From NCBI RefSeq assembly GCF_001536285.1, contig NZ_FAOZ01000013.1, positions 62,001-126,000 of the forward strand: a stretch of DNA of 64,000 bases. Reading direction: 5' to 3'. Below, piece by piece: positions 1 through 8,584 of the stretch. The notes beneath the pieces are model-generated. The model was not told where the DNA came from. It saw only the letters and a program-made list of their open reading frames with translations, and ran no database searches. The DNA is from Parafrankia irregularis. Lineage in GTDB: Bacteria; Actinomycetota; Actinomycetes; Frankiales; Frankiaceae. Numbering within the stretch: the first letter of the stretch is position 1; each line of letters starts with the position of its first letter. Position numbers and translations under genes: made by a program.

Positions 1-39
1 GCCGCCGACGCCCTGCTGCGGCTCGCCCCGGAGTCCTGA
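1..39 (+). CDS. C-terminal end of an upstream gene (partial)
   Basis: Frame 1 reads AADALLRLAPES and then a TGA stop. This could be the last twelve codons of a gene that begins before the window. The fragment is too short to assign a family, and its only support is an open frame with actinobacterial codon use up to a stop. Confidence 0.3.
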   Translation, partial: AADALLRLAPES

Positions 40-593
40 GAACGGGCGTCCCAGGATCCGGCCCGCACAGCGCCGGCGCCCCGAGAACCCGCGTTCCGCG
101 CACCCACGGTGCGCAGGCCTGCCGCGGCGCAGGCCTGGCGGAACGCAGGCTGGCGGGACGCAGACCTGCGCCGCCGGCGGCGGTCACCCGATGGTGTCGC
201 GGGCCCGGGTCGGCGGAGAAACGTCCGGAGGATCAACCCGGCACCGGGACACCACGCGGAGACGGGCACAGCGGGCCAGATCGCCGACCTCCGGTCCGGC
301 GCGACGGCCGGAAAGACCGGTGCCGGACCGGGCGGTCGACCAGCCCAGGGCGGGCACCGGACCGACCCGGCGCCGGCACCGGGCCAGGACAGGCGCCCAG
401 ATCAACCGGCCGCCGGCCGGCCCGCCGGCGGCGGCCGGCCCAGCGCCGCGGGCCCGGCCGCGACCGCCTGCGTCAGAATTCGTGCGCGCACCGCAAACGC
501 ACCAACATCGGCACGAATGTGTGTTGCCGGATCGTCACGCTCAGGAAGTACGGATCGCGCCGAAATGAGACGGCCGCCAGTAAAGTTTCGTGA
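40..593. other. gene-free stretch upstream of the DUF6461 gene
   Basis: No convincing gene is visible. Open frames here are long only because the G+C content is extreme, and their translations are Arg/Pro/Gly-rich. Around 470-590 the base composition becomes more AT-rich. TAAAGT at 581-586 lies 7 bases before the GTG at 594, a -10-like position suggesting a promoter and a possibly leaderless transcript for the next gene. Confidence 0.4.
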
Positions 594-2588
594 GTGTTTC
601 GACCGGACCTGGAAAGCCGTCAGATTTCCCTGCCCGAGCCCACCGTCGAGCTCCCGGCGGACCTCCTGGATCCGCTCGCGAACGTCATCGCGGATGTTTT
701 TCCCCAGCTGGTGGCACGGATTCCGCCCACGCCCGCGGCCGAGCTCGGTCGGATCGGCGCGGCGGAGCGGCCCACGGACCGCCCCGGAGCCCCGGTTCTC
801 ACCGCGCTGCGCTCGGTCGGACCACGCCTGCCCGAACGCCTGCTCGGTGCCCTTGAGCTGGTGGTCGACGAGATTCCGCTGCACGCCCCGCGCGGCCTGA
901 CCGCGGCGCTGGCGGGTGCTCCAGCACGGCCCGCAACCGCGGCGGCCACCCGGGCACTGACTCCCGCGGACGAGCCCGAGGCGGTCACCGCCGTCGCGCA
1001 GCTCGACCGGATCAGTCCCGGTGCCTGTGCGCTCATCCACTCCTACCTGCACCGCCTGCTCGACCATCCGGAGATCGCCCCACTGCTGGTCGTGGACGAC
1101 CGCGTGTTCGACGTCGACGACGCGGCGGACTGCGCGGGCGACCGGTTCGGCGCCGCCCGCGACAGCGCCCGCAACAGCGCCCGCGACGACGACGATGAGG
1201 TCGGGCTGGCCGGCGACGAGGCGACCGACGGGCCCGCCGACGAGGCGACCCTCGCCGCCCGCCACGGAGCCGCCCACCTCGCGCTCGCGGTGGCCGTCGC
1301 CACCGCCGTCCTGCGCGAGCTGGCCCCGCCGTCGCTGGGTGCCGAGGCCCCGGTCGTCGTCGGCACCGCGGTCGGCTGCGCCGTGCTGGTGCTGCGGGGA
1401 CGTCCCATGCCGGACGCCTACCCGGCGGCGCTGCTCATGCGCCGGCGCGCGGACTACCGGCTGCCCCGCCAGGTGATCGGCTGCGTGCACGTCGAGGGCC
1501 ACACCTTCGGCCTCGTCGAGGACATCGTCGAGCCCGCAGCCGAGCCCGCGGCCAAGGCCGCCGTGGAGGACGCGGGCCGCGCGGTGCCGGCGCCGGACTT
1601 CCATCGCAACGGGCTCGTGGACGTCGTCGCCGGAGGGGCCCGCGTGCGCACCGGTGTGGGCACGGGCCGGGTGAACGTGTCCCTGCGGGTGCTGGCCGCG
1701 CCGCCCGGGACGCCCACGCCCGCCGAGGCCGCTGCCTGGGACGAGATCGTCGAGGTCAGCTGGACGGCCGGCGCCGGCGCCGCGTCGGTGGTGGGGGCCG
1801 TGACCAGCCGGGCGGCGGCACCGCCGGACGCGCGTTCCCTGTTCCACCAGACACCGCCCTGGCCCGGGGACTACCGCCTGCGCGTCTGCGCCCGCGGCCG
1901 GGACGGTGCCGGCGAGGACGAGACGTACGAGCTGGCGCTGTGGGGCGCACCCGCCGCGCCAGAAGTCGTCCACCAGCGCGGTGACCAGCTGGGCCACCGG
2001 CTGCGCGGCGAGGAGCTCCCGCCGGTCACCTCCCAGCCGGAGACCAGGTACCGGTGGGTACGCCGGCGCAGCGAGTTCCGCGAGGCCGCCACGTTCACCG
2101 TGGTCGTCGGAGCGACGCCGCAGGATGTCGTGCGCTACTTCGACGCCGACCCCGACGCCCCGTGCTCGCTGGCGCGGCTGCGCGCCGAGGGGCGCACCGA
2201 CCCGTACCTGCTCGTCCTTCCGCTCGCGGGCGCCGACAGCGGCGCGGTGCTCGCCGTGGAGGCGAACGGCCTGCAGGGCTCACGGCACGCGGTGCTGTCC
2301 TCGGTGTCCCGCCAGGGCCTGGCCGCGAGCATGTTCTGGAACATCAACGCGCTCACCCGGCTGTCACTGGCTCAGGGCGGCGAGGTACTGGCCGCGTTCG
2401 AGCCCGGCCCGGACGCCGTTCCCGACGCCGTCCTCCCGCTCCTGCGCGACCTCGACCTGACCGGAGCGACCGACCGGGTCGCCAAGGGGCTCGTCGTCGT
2501 GGAACGGTTCACCGGCCACGAGATCCGCCCGGAGCAGGTACAGCAGATGATCGACAACGACGTGGCCTATCTGATCAACCAGCCCTGA
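594..2588 (+). CDS. large protein with a C-terminal DUF6461-like domain
   Basis: A 664-residue protein of unknown function. The last 130 residues resemble the DUF6461 family of actinobacteria: a DPYLLVLPLAG strand, a VEANGLQGSR motif, SVFWN-like ASMFWNINALTRLS, and GEVLAAFEPG. The first 500 residues are Ala/Asp-rich, contain no motif I recognise, and hold an acidic run near residues 185-215. I chose GTG at 594 because its reading matches a codon-biased frame. There is no Shine-Dalgarno sequence, but a -10-like TAAAGT ends 7 bases upstream, so a leaderless mRNA is possible. GTG at 590 is in another frame. No signal peptide or membrane segment is evident, so a cytoplasmic location is inferred. 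Confidence 0.7.
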   Translation: MFRPDLESRQISLPEPTVELPADLLDPLANVIADVFPQLVARIPPTPAAELGRIGAAERPTDRPGAPVLTALRSVGPRLPERLLGALELVVDEIPLHAPRGLTAALAGAPARPATAAATRALTPADEPEAVTAVAQLDRISPGACALIHSYLHRLLDHPEIAPLLVVDDRVFDVDDAADCAGDRFGAARDSARNSARDDDDEVGLAGDEATDGPADEATLAARHGAAHLALAVAVATAVLRELAPPSLGAEAPVVVGTAVGCAVLVLRGRPMPDAYPAALLMRRRADYRLPRQVIGCVHVEGHTFGLVEDIVEPAAEPAAKAAVEDAGRAVPAPDFHRNGLVDVVAGGARVRTGVGTGRVNVSLRVLAAPPGTPTPAEAAAWDEIVEVSWTAGAGAASVVGAVTSRAAAPPDARSLFHQTPPWPGDYRLRVCARGRDGAGEDETYELALWGAPAAPEVVHQRGDQLGHRLRGEELPPVTSQPETRYRWVRRRSEFREAATFTVVVGATPQDVVRYFDADPDAPCSLARLRAEGRTDPYLLVLPLAGADSGAVLAVEANGLQGSRHAVLSSVSRQGLAASMFWNINALTRLSLAQGGEVLAAFEPGPDAVPDAVLPLLRDLDLTGATDRVAKGLVVVERFTGHEIRPEQVQQMIDNDVAYLINQP

Positions 2589-2637
2589 GCCGTTCGGAAC
2601 CTGGGCCGTTCGGGATCTGGGCCGTTTGGGATCAGTA

Positions 2638-2785
2638 GAGCCCGTCGCAGAATCCCGAGCCTCGGGCTCGGGCTGCCGCCGCCGCTGCTCAGTAAGAAGT
2701 GAGGATTTCGGCTGCTGCAGCAACCGAGATCCTCACTTCTTGCGGATTACCAAGCGACTCCGCACCCCGTTTGCCCCTATTGTCC
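2638..2785 (+). repeat. dispersed palindromic element, copy A
   Basis: The 5' module (GAGCCCGTCGCAGAATCCCG, from 2638) is shared with copies D and F. The stem arms are 2694-2715 and 2720-2741, with 20 of 22 positions paired plus G-U wobbles and a TGCA loop. The 3' module runs into the end of the MFS gene: the conserved CTATT of the module supplies that gene's TAG stop (2777-2779 read on the minus strand). The copy sits between convergent genes, so it could also work as a bidirectional terminator here. Confidence 0.8.
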
Positions 2786-4546
2786 GACCTGCGTCTCTCG
2801 GGCCGGCACCGGGCCGCCCGCCTCTGCACCTGCGGTGGCGACCGCGCCGGGCTGGGGCTGGGGCTGATGGGCGCCGCGCAGCACCGACGCCACCGCGGCG
2901 ATCAGCCCGAGCGCCGCGGACACGCCGAACACGACCACCAGGCCGTCCTGGAACGGGGCGGAGATCAGGTGCGGGAAGAACTCCCGCCCGGTGATCGTCG
3001 CCTGGTGCTCGGGAGCGAGCAGGTCCAGCGAGCCGGTTCCGGCCAGCAGATGCTCCACCGGATTCAGGCCGAGCACGGCAGCGAACAGGGACGCGACCGG
3101 CGGCAGCGCACCGACCTGCTGCGCGACGTCCGCGGGCACCCCCTCGGCGCTCAGCCCCGAGGAGAAGGCACCGGGCAGGCTGCCCGCGAGCCCGGCGATC
3201 ATCAGGGAGAAGAAGACACCGATCGACAGCGCGCTGCCGGCGTTCTGGAAGGTCGTGCGCATGCCCGAGCCAACGCCCCGCACGGCCGCCGGGACGCTGC
3301 TCATGATGGACGCCGAGTTCGGCGCGGCGAACATCCCGGAACCGACGCCGATGGCGGCGATCAGCAGGGCGAACGTCCAGTAGGTGAAGTCGACCGGCAG
3401 CAGCATCAGCCCGACGTAGCCGCCGACGGTCACCAGCGCACCGGACGTCGACAGCCCACGGGCCCCGAAACGGTCGGACAGGAAGCCCGACAGCGGACCG
3501 GCGACGAGGATTCCCGCTGTCAGCGGGAGCAGGTAGATGCCGGCCCACAACGGCGTGTCCTCGAAGTCGTAGCCGTGCAGCGGCAGCCAGATGCCCTGCA
3601 GCCAGATGATCAGGACGAACTGCAGGCCGCCGCGGGCGATCGACACCGCGAGCCCGGCGATGTTGCCCGCGGTGAACGCCCGCAGCCGGAACAGCGCGAG
3701 CTCGAACATCGGCGCGGTGAACCGTCTCTCGATCGCGACGAACGCGACGAGCAGCGCGGTGCCGCCGATCAGCATCGCGAGCACCGTGGGTTTCGTCCAG
3801 CCCATGGTGTGCCCGCGGTAGGGCTGCAGCCCCTCGGTGACGGCTATCAGGATCGCGCCGAGGCCGACGGCGAAGGTGATGTTGCCCCACCAGTCGAACG
3901 GCGCCCGCTCCGGCTGTTCCCGGCGGGCCGGCTCCCGCAGCTTGAGGTAGGCCCAGATGGTGCCGAAGACCCCGACGGGAACGTTCACCCAGAAGACGGC
4001 CCGCCAGTCCCAGACGGCGAGGACGCCGCCGGCGACCAGGCCGATGAACTGCCCGGCGATCGCCGCGACCTGGTTGATGCCGAGCGCGAGGCCACGCTGG
4101 TCGGCGGGGAAGACGTCGGTGAGGATCGCCGCCGAGTTCGCCGCCAGCATGGAGCCGCCGATCGCCTGCAGCACCCGCCAGCCGATCAGCCACATCGCCG
4201 CCGACCCGCCGCGCAGCGGGTCGAAGGACAACAGGATGGAGGCGACGGTGAAGACCACGAAGCCGGCGTTGTAGATCCTGACCCGGCCGAACATGTCGCC
4301 GAGCCGGCCCAGCGGCACCACGAGCACGGCCTGCACCAGCCGGTAGCCCATGATCATCCAGAGCAGGTAGCTGACGTTGCCCGGGGCGAGCGGATCCAGA
4401 TCGATGCCCAGGAAGATCGGCGGCAGCGCGATGAGGATGATCGACCCGTCCAACGCGGCCATGAACACCGCCGCGGTGGTGTTCGCCAGAACGACCCACT
4501 TGTACCGGGGGCCGCCCGGAGCGCTGGAAGCCGCCAGCGCCCTCAC
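2777..4546 (-). CDS. MFS multidrug exporter, DHA2 (14-helix) family
   Basis: A 589-residue integral membrane protein of the major facilitator superfamily. Its length and 14 hydrophobic segments fit the DHA2/EmrB-QacA drug:H+ antiporters. It begins with the typical helix 1 reading LDGSIILIALPPI. Motif A, GRLGDMFGRVRIY, lies between helices 2 and 3 (near residue 85). A motif C-like GQFIGLVAGGVLA lies in helix 5. The GTG start at 4546 overlaps the TGA of the upstream marR gene as GTGA, so translation is probably coupled and expression is controlled by that repressor. Its stop codon lies inside dispersed element A, so the last few residues may derive from the insertion. The substrate cannot be told from sequence. 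Confidence 0.9.
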   Translation of the reverse strand: MRALAASSAPGGPRYKWVVLANTTAAVFMAALDGSIILIALPPIFLGIDLDPLAPGNVSYLLWMIMGYRLVQAVLVVPLGRLGDMFGRVRIYNAGFVVFTVASILLSFDPLRGGSAAMWLIGWRVLQAIGGSMLAANSAAILTDVFPADQRGLALGINQVAAIAGQFIGLVAGGVLAVWDWRAVFWVNVPVGVFGTIWAYLKLREPARREQPERAPFDWWGNITFAVGLGAILIAVTEGLQPYRGHTMGWTKPTVLAMLIGGTALLVAFVAIERRFTAPMFELALFRLRAFTAGNIAGLAVSIARGGLQFVLIIWLQGIWLPLHGYDFEDTPLWAGIYLLPLTAGILVAGPLSGFLSDRFGARGLSTSGALVTVGGYVGLMLLPVDFTYWTFALLIAAIGVGSGMFAAPNSASIMSSVPAAVRGVGSGMRTTFQNAGSALSIGVFFSLMIAGLAGSLPGAFSSGLSAEGVPADVAQQVGALPPVASLFAAVLGLNPVEHLLAGTGSLDLLAPEHQATITGREFFPHLISAPFQDGLVVVFGVSAALGLIAAVASVLRGAHQPQPQPGAVATAGAEAGGPVPARETQVGQ

Positions 4547-5013
4547 AGGGTGTGTGCCAGTCGCTCCAGCAGGGGCGCCGCGGCTTTCAGGCAGGCCAGC
4601 TCGGCATCGCTGAAACCGTCGGTGAGCGCCCGCGCGAGCTGCTCGATGCGAGCGTTGCGCCGCTCCAGCAGCGCGTCGCGACCCGCATCCGCAAGCGACA
4701 GGATGACCCGCCGCCCGTCACCCGGATCGGGCCTCCGCTCGATGAGGCCGCGTACCTCCAGACCGCTCAGGATCGCTCCCATCGACTGTGGGCTGATCGC
4801 CTCCTGCTTCGCGAGTGCCGCGGCCGTCGCCGGCCCGCCACGCTCCAGGCGGACGAGAGCCGCCGTCTCCCCCGCCGTCAGCTCGCCGACCGGCCGCGTG
4901 ATCCGTAGCCTGCGCACCAGCAGGCTGAGGCTCAGCCGGAGCTCGGAGGCAGTCTGGAGCACCTCGGCAGCGGCGGCATCCGCGCCGGAACCCGATCTGT
5001 CGCCGTCAGCCAT
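4543..5013 (-). CDS. MarR-family transcriptional regulator
   Basis: A 156-residue winged-helix regulator. The core includes the helix-turn-helix AAALAKQEAISPQSMGAILS and the wing DPGDGRRVILSLADAGRDAL (D-x-R motif), as usual for MarR proteins, with dimerisation helices at both ends. It is the first gene of a two-gene operon with the DHA2 exporter (GTGA overlap), a common arrangement for a ligand-released repressor of an efflux pump. A perfect 14-bp palindrome 12 bases upstream of its ATG is the likely operator and overlaps the probable -10 box, which predicts autorepression. The inducing ligand is unknown. Confidence 0.9.
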   Translation of the reverse strand: MADGDRSGSGADAAAAEVLQTASELRLSLSLLVRRLRITRPVGELTAGETAALVRLERGGPATAAALAKQEAISPQSMGAILSGLEVRGLIERRPDPGDGRRVILSLADAGRDALLERRNARIEQLARALTDGFSDAELACLKAAAPLLERLAHTL

Positions 5014-5024
5014 ATTGCCAGTAT

Positions 5025-5038
5025 GAACTTATAAGTTC
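5025..5038. promoter_or_regulatory. probable MarR operator, perfect 14-bp palindrome
   Basis: GAACTTATAAGTTC reads the same on both strands. It lies 12 bases upstream of the marR ATG and contains TATAAG, a good -10 box for the minus-strand promoter. Repressor bound here would block RNA polymerase. The assignment to this MarR protein is inferred from position. Confidence 0.7.
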
Positions 5039-5173
5039 CGACTGACTAGCGGTTGGCCTCAGCAGTCCGTCGGGACGTCACCGAGGTTGATGTCGCCTCC
5101 GGCGCACGAACGCGGCCGGACCTCCGAGCGCCCGGCGCCCCGGTAGCCCGGCGGCCCGGCGGCCCGCGGCCCG

Positions 5174-5328
5174 GTTTGGCGAGTCGCAAGAGTGAACGAT
5201 TCTGGTCGTTGCGACGACCAGAATCCTTCTTTCTTGCGGGCCGCCAGGCGGCCCTGCGCCCGCTTTTTATCCCTTTTGAGATGAACTGCCGGCGCTGCGC
5301 GGCGGTGCGAGATCCTCGGTGGGTGGCC
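5174..5328 (+). repeat. dispersed palindromic element, copy B
   Basis: The 5' flank GTTTGGCGAGTCGCAAG is shared with copy E. The arms are 5186-5208 and 5215-5237, with a 6-base loop; the outer stem is degraded but the inner ATTCTGGTCG half is perfect. The 3' module (about 5260-5328) carries the shared ATGAACTGCCGGCGCTGCGC and ends in a degenerate GATCCTCGGTGGGTGG. It lies between divergent genes (marR and a hydrolase), so a plain terminator role does not fit. Confidence 0.75.
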
Positions 5329-5400
5329 GTACGGGTACGCCCGTGCCGATCGGGATGGATCGGGAGCGCCTGCCAGCAGCCTCGGCATACGGTGCGAAGC

Positions 5401-6075
5401 ATGTCTGACAACCCACCGGTCGTCCTGGTCCACGGCCTCGGCTCGTCGAGCGAGCACGGCTGGCGCGGCGCCGGCTGGATCGACATGCTGCAGGAGGCAG
5501 GCCGCGAGGTTCTCCTCGTCGACCTGCCGGGGCATGGCACCTCCCGCCGAGACACCGACCCGGAGTCCTACGCGGACGCCGCCGCCGAGATCGCCGAGGC
5601 CTTCGCCCGCCGCGGTCCCGTCGACGCGGTCGGTTTCTCCGCCGGTGCGCACCTGCTGCTGGAGTCGGCGGTGCGCGGGCTCGCGTCCTTCAACCGGCTG
5701 GCCCTGATCGGGCTCGGCCCGCGCATGCTGGAGTTCCGTCCCGAGCAGGGCCGTGCCTTCACCCCGGACGCCTCGGACGGCACCGACGTCCTGGCCCGGG
5801 TGATCAAGGGGCTCGCCCGCCGCGCCGGCAACGACACCGACGCCGTGCTCGCGTTCGCCCGCCGGCCGACCGCACCGCTGACCGCCGCCGGCCTGGCCAC
5901 GGTCGCCTGCGAGGTGCTGGTCGTCATCGGCGAGCGGGACACCGCCGGATCCCCGGACGAGTTCGCCGCCCTGTTCCCGAAGGCCACCGGACGGACCATC
6001 GACGGCGCCGACCACTACTCCGTACAGGCCCACCCCCGGGCGATGAGCGCCGTCTTCGACTTCCTCGGCGTCTGA
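5401..6075 (+). CDS. alpha/beta hydrolase
   Basis: A 224-residue alpha/beta-hydrolase-fold protein with no signal peptide. The oxyanion region reads VVLVHGLGSSS near residue 10. The nucleophile elbow is GFSAG, with Ser near residue 80. An acid candidate is GERDT and the catalytic His is in GADHYSVQAHP near the end, so the triad looks complete. I chose ATG at 5401 because homology to the fold begins there; the frame is open far upstream only through the repeat element. The substrate is unknown, and an esterase or lactonase is the safest guess. Confidence 0.85.
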   Translation: MSDNPPVVLVHGLGSSSEHGWRGAGWIDMLQEAGREVLLVDLPGHGTSRRDTDPESYADAAAEIAEAFARRGPVDAVGFSAGAHLLLESAVRGLASFNRLALIGLGPRMLEFRPEQGRAFTPDASDGTDVLARVIKGLARRAGNDTDAVLAFARRPTAPLTAAGLATVACEVLVVIGERDTAGSPDEFAALFPKATGRTIDGADHYSVQAHPRAMSAVFDFLGV

Positions 6076-6170
6076 GTCCGGACGCCGGGTGGCGCCGCCG
6101 AGGATGCGGAGCAAGCCGACTCGCCGTCGTCCGACCGCTGGCCACACCGGCGCGAAGAGGCGGCACAGCG

Positions 6171-6785
6171 TCAGCTGACCGCCAGGACGATGGCGGCGCC
6201 TAGGCCTCCGAGGCCGACGGCGAACGCCATCTCGGGCAGCCCACCGTCGCGCCGCCGGAAGAAGCGGTCAAACGCGAGCCGCCCCGCGCCGATCGCCGCG
6301 ACCGCGGTCGCGACCACCGCGATGCACAGCGGATACTCCATGCCGCCGTTGGTCTCCCACAGCCCGTGCGGCACGGTCACGATCATCGCATTGATCATCA
6401 CACCGATCACGGCCGCCGCCGCCAACGGGGTCAGCAGGCCCGCGGCCAGGCCGAGACCACCGAGGAACTCGCCCGCACCGGCCATTCCGGCGAAGAACGT
6501 GCCGGGGTGGTAGCCGAGCTGGGCGAACCCTCTGCCGGTCGCGCTGAGCCCCTCGCCGCCGAACAGGCCGAAGAGCTTCTGTGCGCCATGCCCGGCGAGC
6601 AGCAGGCCGAAGGTCAACCGAAGGAGCAGCAGCCCGAGGTCAGCGGCGGACACCGCCGCGGGCCGCGCGATGCGGCCGGTCCCAGGGGGTGCGCCCGGGG
6701 TCACCGTTCGAGCCGGGACAGCGGCCGGGGCCGAGGTGGCGGGTGGTGGACGGTGGGGCGTCCGGTGCCGCTCGAGAAGCTTCAT
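6171..6785 (-). CDS. DoxX family membrane protein
   Basis: A 204-residue protein with a Pro/Ala-rich cytoplasmic N-terminus and four hydrophobic helices typical of DoxX/DoxD-like proteins. The family signature is clear in helix 1 (LLLRLTFGLLLAGHGAQKLF) and in the following FAQLGYHPGTFFAGMAGAGE segment. Members are often linked to redox homeostasis at the membrane, but the biochemical role here is unknown. ATG at 6785 is preferred; ATG at 6812 would add nine residues. It is divergent from the L,D-transpeptidase gene. Confidence 0.85.
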   Translation of the reverse strand: MKLLERHRTPHRPPPATSAPAAVPARTVTPGAPPGTGRIARPAAVSAADLGLLLLRLTFGLLLAGHGAQKLFGLFGGEGLSATGRGFAQLGYHPGTFFAGMAGAGEFLGGLGLAAGLLTPLAAAAVIGVMINAMIVTVPHGLWETNGGMEYPLCIAVVATAVAAIGAGRLAFDRFFRRRDGGLPEMAFAVGLGGLGAAIVLAVS

Positions 6786-6948
6786 GTCGAGACCTCGATT
6801 CTTCAGGCACACATGGCGATGCTCCGGTCACTGGGATGTTGCCCCTGGACCGGGGCGGTACCACCGCACCGCGTGGCACACCCGGTGGGACGGGCACCAC
6901 CTGGCTGTTCGGCTGCCCGGGAAGCCCGTCTGTGAATAAATCTCGGAC

Positions 6949-7869
6949 ATGTCTGCCATGTGCAGGTCCCGTGTCACCCGCTCGTTGATCGTCCTGCCTG
7001 CGCTGGTCGGGATGGCGCTGGTGGGGGCCTGCGGATCGGACAGTCCAGCGGCCACCGGCCCGGCACCGTCGCCGTCGGCGCCCGTGTCGACGACGACGGC
7101 CCCGGCGCCGGCGACGCCGAGCGGCCTGAGCGGCCCGGCCTCCCCCGCGGGCACCCCGAGCGCGTCGGCGACCGCAGGGGCGACACCGACGGCGTCCCCG
7201 GCGCCCACGGCGTCCCCGACGGCGACCTCGGCCGGGACGACGCCGTCACCAGCGCCGACGCCGACCGGCCCGCCGATCCTGCGGCCCGGCGCGACCGGCC
7301 CGGAGATCCTGGAGCTGCAGCGGCAGCTGATGGCGGCCGGCTACTGGCTGGGCACCCCGGACGGCACGTTCGGCCTGCTCACCCAGCAGGCGGTGCTCGC
7401 CGTGCAGAAGACCGCCGGCATCGGGCTGGACGGGCTGGTCGGGCCGGCCACCCGAGCCGCGATCGCCCGCGGCACGCGGCCGGACGCACGCAGCACGCAG
7501 GGCTTCGTCCTGGAGGTCGACAAGGGCCGGCAGCTGCTGAAGATCGTGCGGGACGGACACGTCGAGACCACGCTCAACACCTCGACCGGCACCGAGCAGA
7601 TCTACTACCACGACGGCGTCCAGTACCTGGCCGACACCCCGCCCGGCACCTGGCGGATGTTCCGCCAGGTCAACGGGGTCGACCACGGCAGCCTCGGCGA
7701 CCTCTACCGGCCGAAGTACTTCCACGCCGACGGCATCGCCATCCACGGGTACGCCTCGGTCCCGGCCCGGGCCGCCTCGCACGGCTGCGTCCGGGTGACC
7801 AACGCCGCGATGGACTGGCTGTGGTCGTCGGGCAACGCCGAGATCGGCACCACCGTCCTGGTCTACTGA
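6949..7869 (+). CDS. L,D-transpeptidase lipoprotein with peptidoglycan-binding domain
   Basis: A 306-residue secreted enzyme predicted to form 3-3 crosslinks in peptidoglycan. The N-terminus is a lipoprotein signal with lipobox LVGAC (Cys near residue 28), followed by a Pro/Ala/Thr/Ser-rich linker to about residue 105. A PG_binding_1 domain (GATGPEILELQRQLMAAGYW to LVGPATRAAI) follows. The C-terminal YkuD domain carries the catalytic signature: IAIHGYAS, then ASHGCVRVTNAAM with the nucleophile Cys. The start is uncertain between ATG 6949 and ATG 6958. An AT-rich GAATAAATCT just before the start could be a -10 box for a leaderless mRNA. Confidence 0.92.
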   Translation: MSAMCRSRVTRSLIVLPALVGMALVGACGSDSPAATGPAPSPSAPVSTTTAPAPATPSGLSGPASPAGTPSASATAGATPTASPAPTASPTATSAGTTPSPAPTPTGPPILRPGATGPEILELQRQLMAAGYWLGTPDGTFGLLTQQAVLAVQKTAGIGLDGLVGPATRAAIARGTRPDARSTQGFVLEVDKGRQLLKIVRDGHVETTLNTSTGTEQIYYHDGVQYLADTPPGTWRMFRQVNGVDHGSLGDLYRPKYFHADGIAIHGYASVPARAASHGCVRVTNAAMDWLWSSGNAEIGTTVLVY

Positions 7870-7870
7870 C

Positions 7871-7920
7871 GGCCGGTCCGCTGACGGCCGGTCCGCTGAC
7901 GGCCGGTCCGCTGACGGCCG
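7871..7920. repeat. 15-bp tandem repeat after the L,D-transpeptidase gene
   Basis: Three perfect copies of GGCCGGTCCGCTGAC plus a 5-base partial copy begin one base after the TGA stop. Each unit ends in TGA, so the array adds stop codons in the same frame. It lies between convergent genes. Confidence 0.9.
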
Positions 7921-7963
7921 GAGGCGGCGGGCCGTGCCAGATCGTGGTCGCGCGACCTGCCGC

Positions 7964-8329
7964 TCAGGTGGACAGGCAGGTGTAGTGGGCGACGACCTTG
8001 GCGATCAGGCCGTCGGCGTCGACGAACAGGACGTCGGCGACGAGCCGGCCACCTACACCCCGCATGTAGATCAGGATGCTGTCGAGGCCGCGCATGACGT
8101 CGACGATCTCGAACCGCAGGTCGGGGTTCGCGGCGAGGGCGGTCTCGAAATAGGTGCGTGCCTCGCCCCGGCCCCGCACCAGGTTGCTGCCGACGAGCTT
8201 CTCGGCGAGCGGGGAGACGAATTCGACGTCCGCGCTGTACAGGGCGAGGATCCGGTCGAGATCACGCGTGTTCCAGACCGCGATGTGGTGCTCGGCGAAC
8301 TCGACTGCGCTCTTCTCCGTCCACGGCAT
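7964..8329 (-). CDS. SnoaL-like / NTF2-fold protein
   Basis: A 121-residue single-domain protein of the NTF2-like superfamily. It shows the typical N-terminal helix and strand pattern (FAEHHIAVWNTRDLDRILAL, then YSADVEFVSPLA), VRGRGEARTYFETAL in the middle, and C-terminal beta strands ending HYTCLST. Members are ketosteroid isomerase- or SnoaL-like cyclases, or binding proteins, and no catalytic residue lets me choose. It is convergent with the L,D-transpeptidase. A 15-bp triplicate repeat lies just upstream of its ATG. Confidence 0.75.
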   Translation of the reverse strand: MPWTEKSAVEFAEHHIAVWNTRDLDRILALYSADVEFVSPLAEKLVGSNLVRGRGEARTYFETALAANPDLRFEIVDVMRGLDSILIYMRGVGGRLVADVLFVDADGLIAKVVAHYTCLST

Positions 8330-8355
8330 GCCGGCAGTCTCTCCTCTTTCGTGCC

Positions 8356-8400
8356 GCGGCGGTCCGCGGTGCGGCGGTCCGCGGTGCGGCGGTCCACGGT
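8356..8400. repeat. 15-bp tandem repeat upstream of the SnoaL-like gene
   Basis: Three consecutive copies of GCGGCGGTCCGCGGT occur, the third with one change (CCACGG). The array lies in the divergent region between the SnoaL-like gene and the DUF2252 gene, within 30-70 bases of the SnoaL-like start, so it could affect its promoter. Confidence 0.9.
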
Positions 8401-8584
8401 GCGCGTCCGGCGATCTCGGCGGAGGTGTCGGGTGGGGCGCGGGTCACGGCGGGTCCCGGGCCAGCGCACGTGCCGGCGGGCGCTGGCATGCTGGGACGGG
8501 CGACGCGCGGCCACCACGCGCGGCCCACGCCGGAAGTCGCGCGACGACGCGATGACGCGATCACGTGAGAGGGAGCCACAGCGC

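Noticed and set aside
402-1997. 531-residue open frame on the minus strand over the DUF6461 gene
   Set aside because: It is antisense to a clearly biased gene, its translation has no family motif, and long shadow frames are expected at this G+C content.
2690-2745. Palindromic elements as ordinary rho-independent terminators
   Set aside because: Copies sit between divergent genes (5174) and carry conserved flanking modules that a terminator does not need. A secondary terminator role at convergent sites remains possible.
2699-5026. 775-residue plus-strand frame over the MFS and MarR genes
   Set aside because: The translation is Arg/Gly/Asp-rich without domains, and the minus strand encodes two recognised families.
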